DNA from: Bacillota bacterium
GTDB lineage: Bacteria; Bacillota; Sulfobacillia; JAJZYS01; JAJZLH01
Length of the DNA: 64,000 bases
Direction of reading: 5' to 3'
Assembly: GCA_021850485.1 (NCBI GenBank)
Contig: JAJZLY010000007.1
Span: 62,001-126,000 of the forward strand
Shown: one piece after another, positions 61,232 through 64,000 of the stretch
How positions within the stretch are numbered: position 1 is the first letter of the stretch
How the letters are laid out: each line of letters starts with the position of its first letter
The notes under the pieces: model-generated
Seen by the model: only the letters and a program-made list of their open reading frames with translations
Told to the model about the DNA's origin: nothing
The model's database searches: none
Program-made: the position numbers and the translations under genes

Positions 61232-61459
61232 TCACCCCTTGAGCGTCCGGATGGCGGCGACCACTGCCACCACCAGAACGGCCAGCCAATAGGCGCGCAA
61301 AATCCAGAACATCACCGTCTGCCAGGGCACCGGCGTACGCCGGCCGAAATGGTGGCGCTTGGCAGAAACCAGCTGGTCTGGTTCCAAGAGCGACAGAACC
61401 TGGGCGGAGGTCAGTCCTGTTGGCACAGCTGGGTCTGACTTGGTCAATGGCTCCTCCAC
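61232..61459 (-). CDS. Small membrane protein, 75 aa
   Basis: Acidic, polar N-terminus with a basic loop (SAKRHHFGRRTPVP) and one C-terminal helix (VMFWILRAYWLAVLVVAVVAAIRTLKG). No family recognised. GTG 61459 has GGGGG 7 nt upstream, which lies 10 nt or so beyond the Nramp stop. It could be a small accessory subunit of the transporter. Confidence 0.6.
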   Translation of the reverse strand: MEEPLTKSDPAVPTGLTSAQVLSLLEPDQLVSAKRHHFGRRTPVPWQTVMFWILRAYWLAVLVVAVVAAIRTLKG

Positions 61460-61473
61460 CGTGACACCCCCTT

Positions 61474-62811
61474 TCAGATCAGCCGCGGGTCTAGCACAGA
61501 GAGGGCAAACAAGAGCCCAGCCAGGGTGATCAGGGCGCCGACAGCTACCGCCGCCCAGTTCTGCCAGGTCCGGTTCACCCACTCCCCCATCACCTGGCGA
61601 TCATTGGCCAGCAACAACAGAAATAAGAAGATCGGCGGCGTGGACAGCACAGCCACCACGTTCACCAGCAACACCACCAGCTCCAGCGGAATGTGCGGGA
61701 TGAGGACCACGGCCCCCGCCACCACCGCCACTCCGATCAGGGTCAGATAAAAGCTCCAAGCTTCTTTCAGCGGCCGGTTCAGGCTGCGGGACTGACCCCG
61801 GACCTCGGCAAAGGCATAGGCCGAGGCCGTAGAGATGGCGATCGCCGCAACCAGACCCGCCTCGACGATGCCAAGGGCGAACAGCGAGGCCCCGACCCTG
61901 CCCACGAACGGGCGCAGGGCACTGGCGAAGTTCGCCGTCTGATAGTTGGCAACGCTGATGCCATGACGAAACAGCGTGCTGGTGGCGACCACCGCTGCGA
62001 TGGCGAAGGCTGCTGCTAACACGGCTCCCAGCACGGTGTCCAGCCGGCCGCGGTGCATGTCGGCCGGAGTCAATCCCTTGTCGGCGACGGCGGCCTGTTG
62101 GAAGAAGATCATCCACGGCGTGACGGTGGCCCCGATGTCCGCCACCAGGATCAACACTGTGTTCGAGTTCCAGGCCGGCATCGGTCCAAAGCGGATCATT
62201 GCCCCCGCCACCTCAGACCACGCCGGGTGCGACAGGATCGCAATCGGCACAAACACCGCATTGAAAATGGCCAGCGCCATGATCAGTCGCTCCCAGGTCC
62301 AGTAGCGGCCGGTGGTGATCGCCACGCCAATCACCACGATCGCGGCACTCACCGCGATCGGCGGCGGCACGTGGAAGTAGCCCAGCCCGGCTCGGATGCC
62401 GATGAACTCTGTAATCAAGGTCAGCAGGTTCCCGAACAGCAGGTCGGTCAACAACAAGCCGCCCCACATGCCGCCAAACCGGTCCGCCATCAGTTCTGAA
62501 AAGCCACGGTGGGTGACGGCCCCGATCCGCATCGCCATCTCCTGAACCACCACCGCCATCACGAACGTGATGACGATGAACGGCAAGAAGAAGCCGATGC
62601 CGAAGCGGCTGCCAGTAGCGGCATACGACAGCATGCTGGGCGCATCGTTTTCGCCCAGCATGACCAAGATCCCCGGTCCGATGCTCAGCCATAAAAGCCA
62701 TAGCCAGCGCCGCGGGCCGTGGGTCTGGTAGGCGCGGCGCAAGCTTAAGCGGTCACGAGCCCGGTCCCGGTCCTCGTGTGTAACCAGTCCCGACGCCACC
62801 GGCTGCCTCAT
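61474..62811 (-). CDS. Nramp-related metal transporter with altered metal-site motifs
   Basis: 445 residues, eleven or so helices. The TM1 motif normally DPGN reads GENDAPSML, and the TM6 MPH motif reads ATVTPWMIFFQQ. Both metal-ligand regions are therefore changed, as in the Nramp-related magnesium (NRMT) or aluminium transporters rather than the Mn/Fe MntH (inference). The ATG overlaps the stop of the DtxR-family gene by 4 nt, so metal-dependent regulation is likely. Confidence 0.87.
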   Translation of the reverse strand: MRQPVASGLVTHEDRDRARDRLSLRRAYQTHGPRRWLWLLWLSIGPGILVMLGENDAPSMLSYAATGSRFGIGFFLPFIVITFVMAVVVQEMAMRIGAVTHRGFSELMADRFGGMWGGLLLTDLLFGNLLTLITEFIGIRAGLGYFHVPPPIAVSAAIVVIGVAITTGRYWTWERLIMALAIFNAVFVPIAILSHPAWSEVAGAMIRFGPMPAWNSNTVLILVADIGATVTPWMIFFQQAAVADKGLTPADMHRGRLDTVLGAVLAAAFAIAAVVATSTLFRHGISVANYQTANFASALRPFVGRVGASLFALGIVEAGLVAAIAISTASAYAFAEVRGQSRSLNRPLKEAWSFYLTLIGVAVVAGAVVLIPHIPLELVVLLVNVVAVLSTPPIFLFLLLLANDRQVMGEWVNRTWQNWAAVAVGALITLAGLLFALSVLDPRLI

Positions 62812-63476
62812 GGCCTGGCATCCATTTCGACCTCAACCGCCACCGCCTGCAGCAATCGCACCTGCAACCCGGCGGCCGCACGCCCTGCGACCCGCACCAT
62901 CCGCCGTTTGCCGCCTGGTTCGCCAGTCAGCACCTGCACATGGGCGCCGGGCACCAGCCCGCGGCGAGCTAGATCGGCCAGCAACACCGGGTCATCCTCG
63001 CTCACCCAGGCTATGTGGCCGCTGCCGACCGCCATCTGGGCCAGCGACACCGTCTCGCGCACCGCGACCTCGCCACTGACCGATGGAATCGGGTAGCCAT
63101 GGGGGCAGCGAGCGGCGTCACCCAGCACCCGGGCGAACGACTCGGTCACCTCTTCTGGCAGGGCATGCTCCATTTGATCGGCGACCTTATCCACCCGATC
63201 CCAGCCGATGCCCAGCATGTCCGTGAGAAATCGCTCGGTGAGCCGATGGCGGCGGACGACCTGAGTTGCCTGCAGGCGCCCGGTGGCGGTCAGGGTGACG
63301 CCAAGATACTCGCGATAACGGACCAGGCCTGCGTCGGCCATTTTATGGAACATGGCAGACGCTGACGCCGCTGACACACCCAAGCGGCGGGCCACCGCCC
63401 CAGTGGTGGCCCGGTGGGCGACCGTCTCGACGCGATAGATGGCAGCCAGATAGTCCTCCATGGTCTGGGAGATCAC
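62808..63476 (-). CDS. mntR: DtxR/MntR-family metal-dependent repressor
   Basis: 222 residues: winged helix (TGAVARRLGVSAASASAMFHKM), dimerisation/metal domain and C-terminal FeoA-type SH3 domain (LARRGLVPGAHVQVL). Metal ligands by alignment: Asp8 (TMEDYL), His77 (RRHRLTERF), Asp100, Glu103 and His104 (ADQMEHAL). Asp at position 8 and an acidic residue at 100 are the MntR-type choices; DtxR has Met10 and Cys102 there. MntR Glu11 is Ala. GTG 63476 follows GAGGGGGAG. First gene before the Nramp gene. Confidence 0.88.
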   Translation of the reverse strand: MISQTMEDYLAAIYRVETVAHRATTGAVARRLGVSAASASAMFHKMADAGLVRYREYLGVTLTATGRLQATQVVRRHRLTERFLTDMLGIGWDRVDKVADQMEHALPEEVTESFARVLGDAARCPHGYPIPSVSGEVAVRETVSLAQMAVGSGHIAWVSEDDPVLLADLARRGLVPGAHVQVLTGEPGGKRRMVRVAGRAAAGLQVRLLQAVAVEVEMDARP

Positions 63477-63498
63477 GCGGCTCCCCCTCTCCTCTCTC

Positions 63499-63520
63499 TG
63501 GTTTAGTCGTCTCTAAACCA
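63499..63520. promoter_or_regulatory. DtxR/MntR-type operator
   Basis: A perfect 22-bp palindrome: TGGTTTAG (63499-63506), six bases, CTAAACCA (63513-63520), 22 nt upstream of the repressor start and in the spacer shared with the divergent epimerase-like gene. Size and the TTTAG/CTAAA arms fit DtxR-family operators. Confidence 0.75.
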
Positions 63521-63586
63521 TGTTCCTGCCAGCTGGTGTCCTGCGACTGGATCTATACTGGTGGTGTAGCGGGCGGAGGGGTGCAG

Positions 63587-64000
63587 ATGGAGATTTTCGT
63601 CAGCGGCGGCAGCGGCTACGTCGGCCAGCCGGTGGTAGAGGCATTGCTCGCCAGCGGACACCGGGTCCGTGCGCTGGTCCGGCCGGGCGGCCGTCCGTTG
63701 GCGGCGAGCGGCTGGCTGGAGCCAATCATTGGCGACCTGGCCGACTCAGACGCCTTGGCCAGAGGGGTGCGCGGTGCCGATGCCGTGGTCCATCTGGTGG
63801 GCATCATTCGGGAGCGTCCGGCTGCCGGTGTGACCTTCGCCGCCATCCATGCTGCAGGCACCCGCCGCCTACTCCAGGCGGCCAGTGCGGCCGGAGTCAG
63901 GCGCTGGGTGCACATGAGCGCGCTGGGCGTGGGGAGCGTGTCCGGTTCTGCCTACTTTGAGACCAAGGCCCAGGCCGAAGCGGCGGTACGTCTATCTGGC
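63587..64000 (+). CDS. NAD(P)-binding epimerase-like protein, 3' end cut by the window
   Basis: 138 residues visible. Rossmann motif VSGGSGYVGQPVVEALLASG (GGxGxxG), RALVRPGGRP, GDLADSDAL, ADAVVHLVGIIRERP and VRRWVHMSALGV, with the SDR-like tyrosine-lysine pair in SAYFETKAQAE. This matches the NDUFA9/NmrA-type extended-SDR group (complex I-like, quinone or sugar enzymes). GGAGGGG precedes the ATG; a TATACT -10-like element lies at 63554-63559. Truncated at the window edge. Confidence 0.85.
   Translation, partial: MEIFVSGGSGYVGQPVVEALLASGHRVRALVRPGGRPLAASGWLEPIIGDLADSDALARGVRGADAVVHLVGIIRERPAAGVTFAAIHAAGTRRLLQAASAAGVRRWVHMSALGVGSVSGSAYFETKAQAEAAVRLSG

Noticed and set aside
1-64000. CRISPR array, insertion sequence, prophage or toxin-antitoxin locus
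   Set aside because: No regularly spaced repeats, transposase, integrase, phage structural gene or typical toxin-antitoxin pair was found on either strand.

Overview
The window is about 64 kb of GC-rich, densely coded bacterial chromosome with 62 protein-coding genes supported (one cut at each edge). No tRNA, rRNA, transposase, prophage gene or CRISPR array was seen. The gene set suggests a Gram-positive, high-GC member of the Bacillota (inference; a Sulfobacillia- or Thermaerobacter-like lineage would fit, but no taxonomic marker is present). The reasons are a glnR-glnA operon with a TGTNA-N7-TNACA operator, an Asp23/Gls24 domain protein, a BmrC/BmrD-like heterodimeric exporter, a MoxR-DUF58-transglutaminase cassette, lipoproteins with type II signal peptides and no outer-membrane genes. 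Starts are often GTG or TTG placed 5-9 nt after strong GGAGG-type ribosome binding sites, and many gene pairs overlap by 4 nt (ATGA or GTGA).

Layout. 1-8.5 kb (minus strand): gap-pgk glycolysis genes; glnR-glnA with a GlnR-type promoter region; a phosphate block phoP-phoR-pstB-phoU without pstSCA, preceded by a P-loop/Asp23 fusion whose stop overlaps phoP. 8.6-10.7 kb: divergent LysR regulator and a DUF318/YraQ-type permease. 10.7-12.4 kb: a PadR/HAAS-type membrane protein pair bracketed by two identical 29-nt hairpin repeats. 12.4-16.1 kb: a MacAB-like export operon with an unusually long adaptor. 16.3-19.3 kb: S9 peptidase facing a lipoprotein. 19.3-24.6 kb: korA-korB-citrate synthase-lpd, a central-carbon operon with a LysR regulator divergent from it and a T-N11-A palindrome between them.

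24.7-34.2 kb is housekeeping and small-molecule metabolism: panB, hemL, a YchF-like GTPase, a class III aminotransferase with divergent TetR, DUF2203, and a MOSC/HD pair divergent from a cytoplasmic molybdopterin oxidoreductase. 34.2-42.2 kb holds a ten-repeat BNR lipoprotein, a GNAT acetyltransferase, two methyltransferases, an alkylation-repair pair (Ada-AlkA fusion plus Ogt) and a DMT exporter. 42.3-45.7 kb is a compact four-gene operon: a catalytically dead nitrilase homologue, an intact nitrilase homologue, a hotdog thioesterase and a SIS-domain sugar isomerase/deglycase-like protein. Divergent from it are a SWIM-like zinc protein, an inositol-monophosphatase-like enzyme and an unknown protein.

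48.5-52.5 kb is the MoxR-DUF58-TgpA-like cassette, then an MFS transporter, a ParA/Mrp-like protein that has lost both P-loop lysines, and the heterodimeric ABC exporter. 58.7-64 kb holds endonuclease III, a single-chain EtfB-EtfA fusion, a small membrane protein, an Nramp-related transporter with altered metal motifs and its MntR-like repressor. A 22-bp palindrome lies in front of that repressor, and a partial NAD(P)-binding epimerase-like gene runs off the right edge.

The strongest candidates for something undescribed are the active/inactive nitrilase pair with its operon (42.3-45.7 kb), the lysine-less Mrp-like protein (53.9 kb), the EtfBA fusion in a metal-transport neighbourhood, the hairpin-bracketed PadR cassette, and the mutually exclusive hairpins between citrate synthase and lpd.
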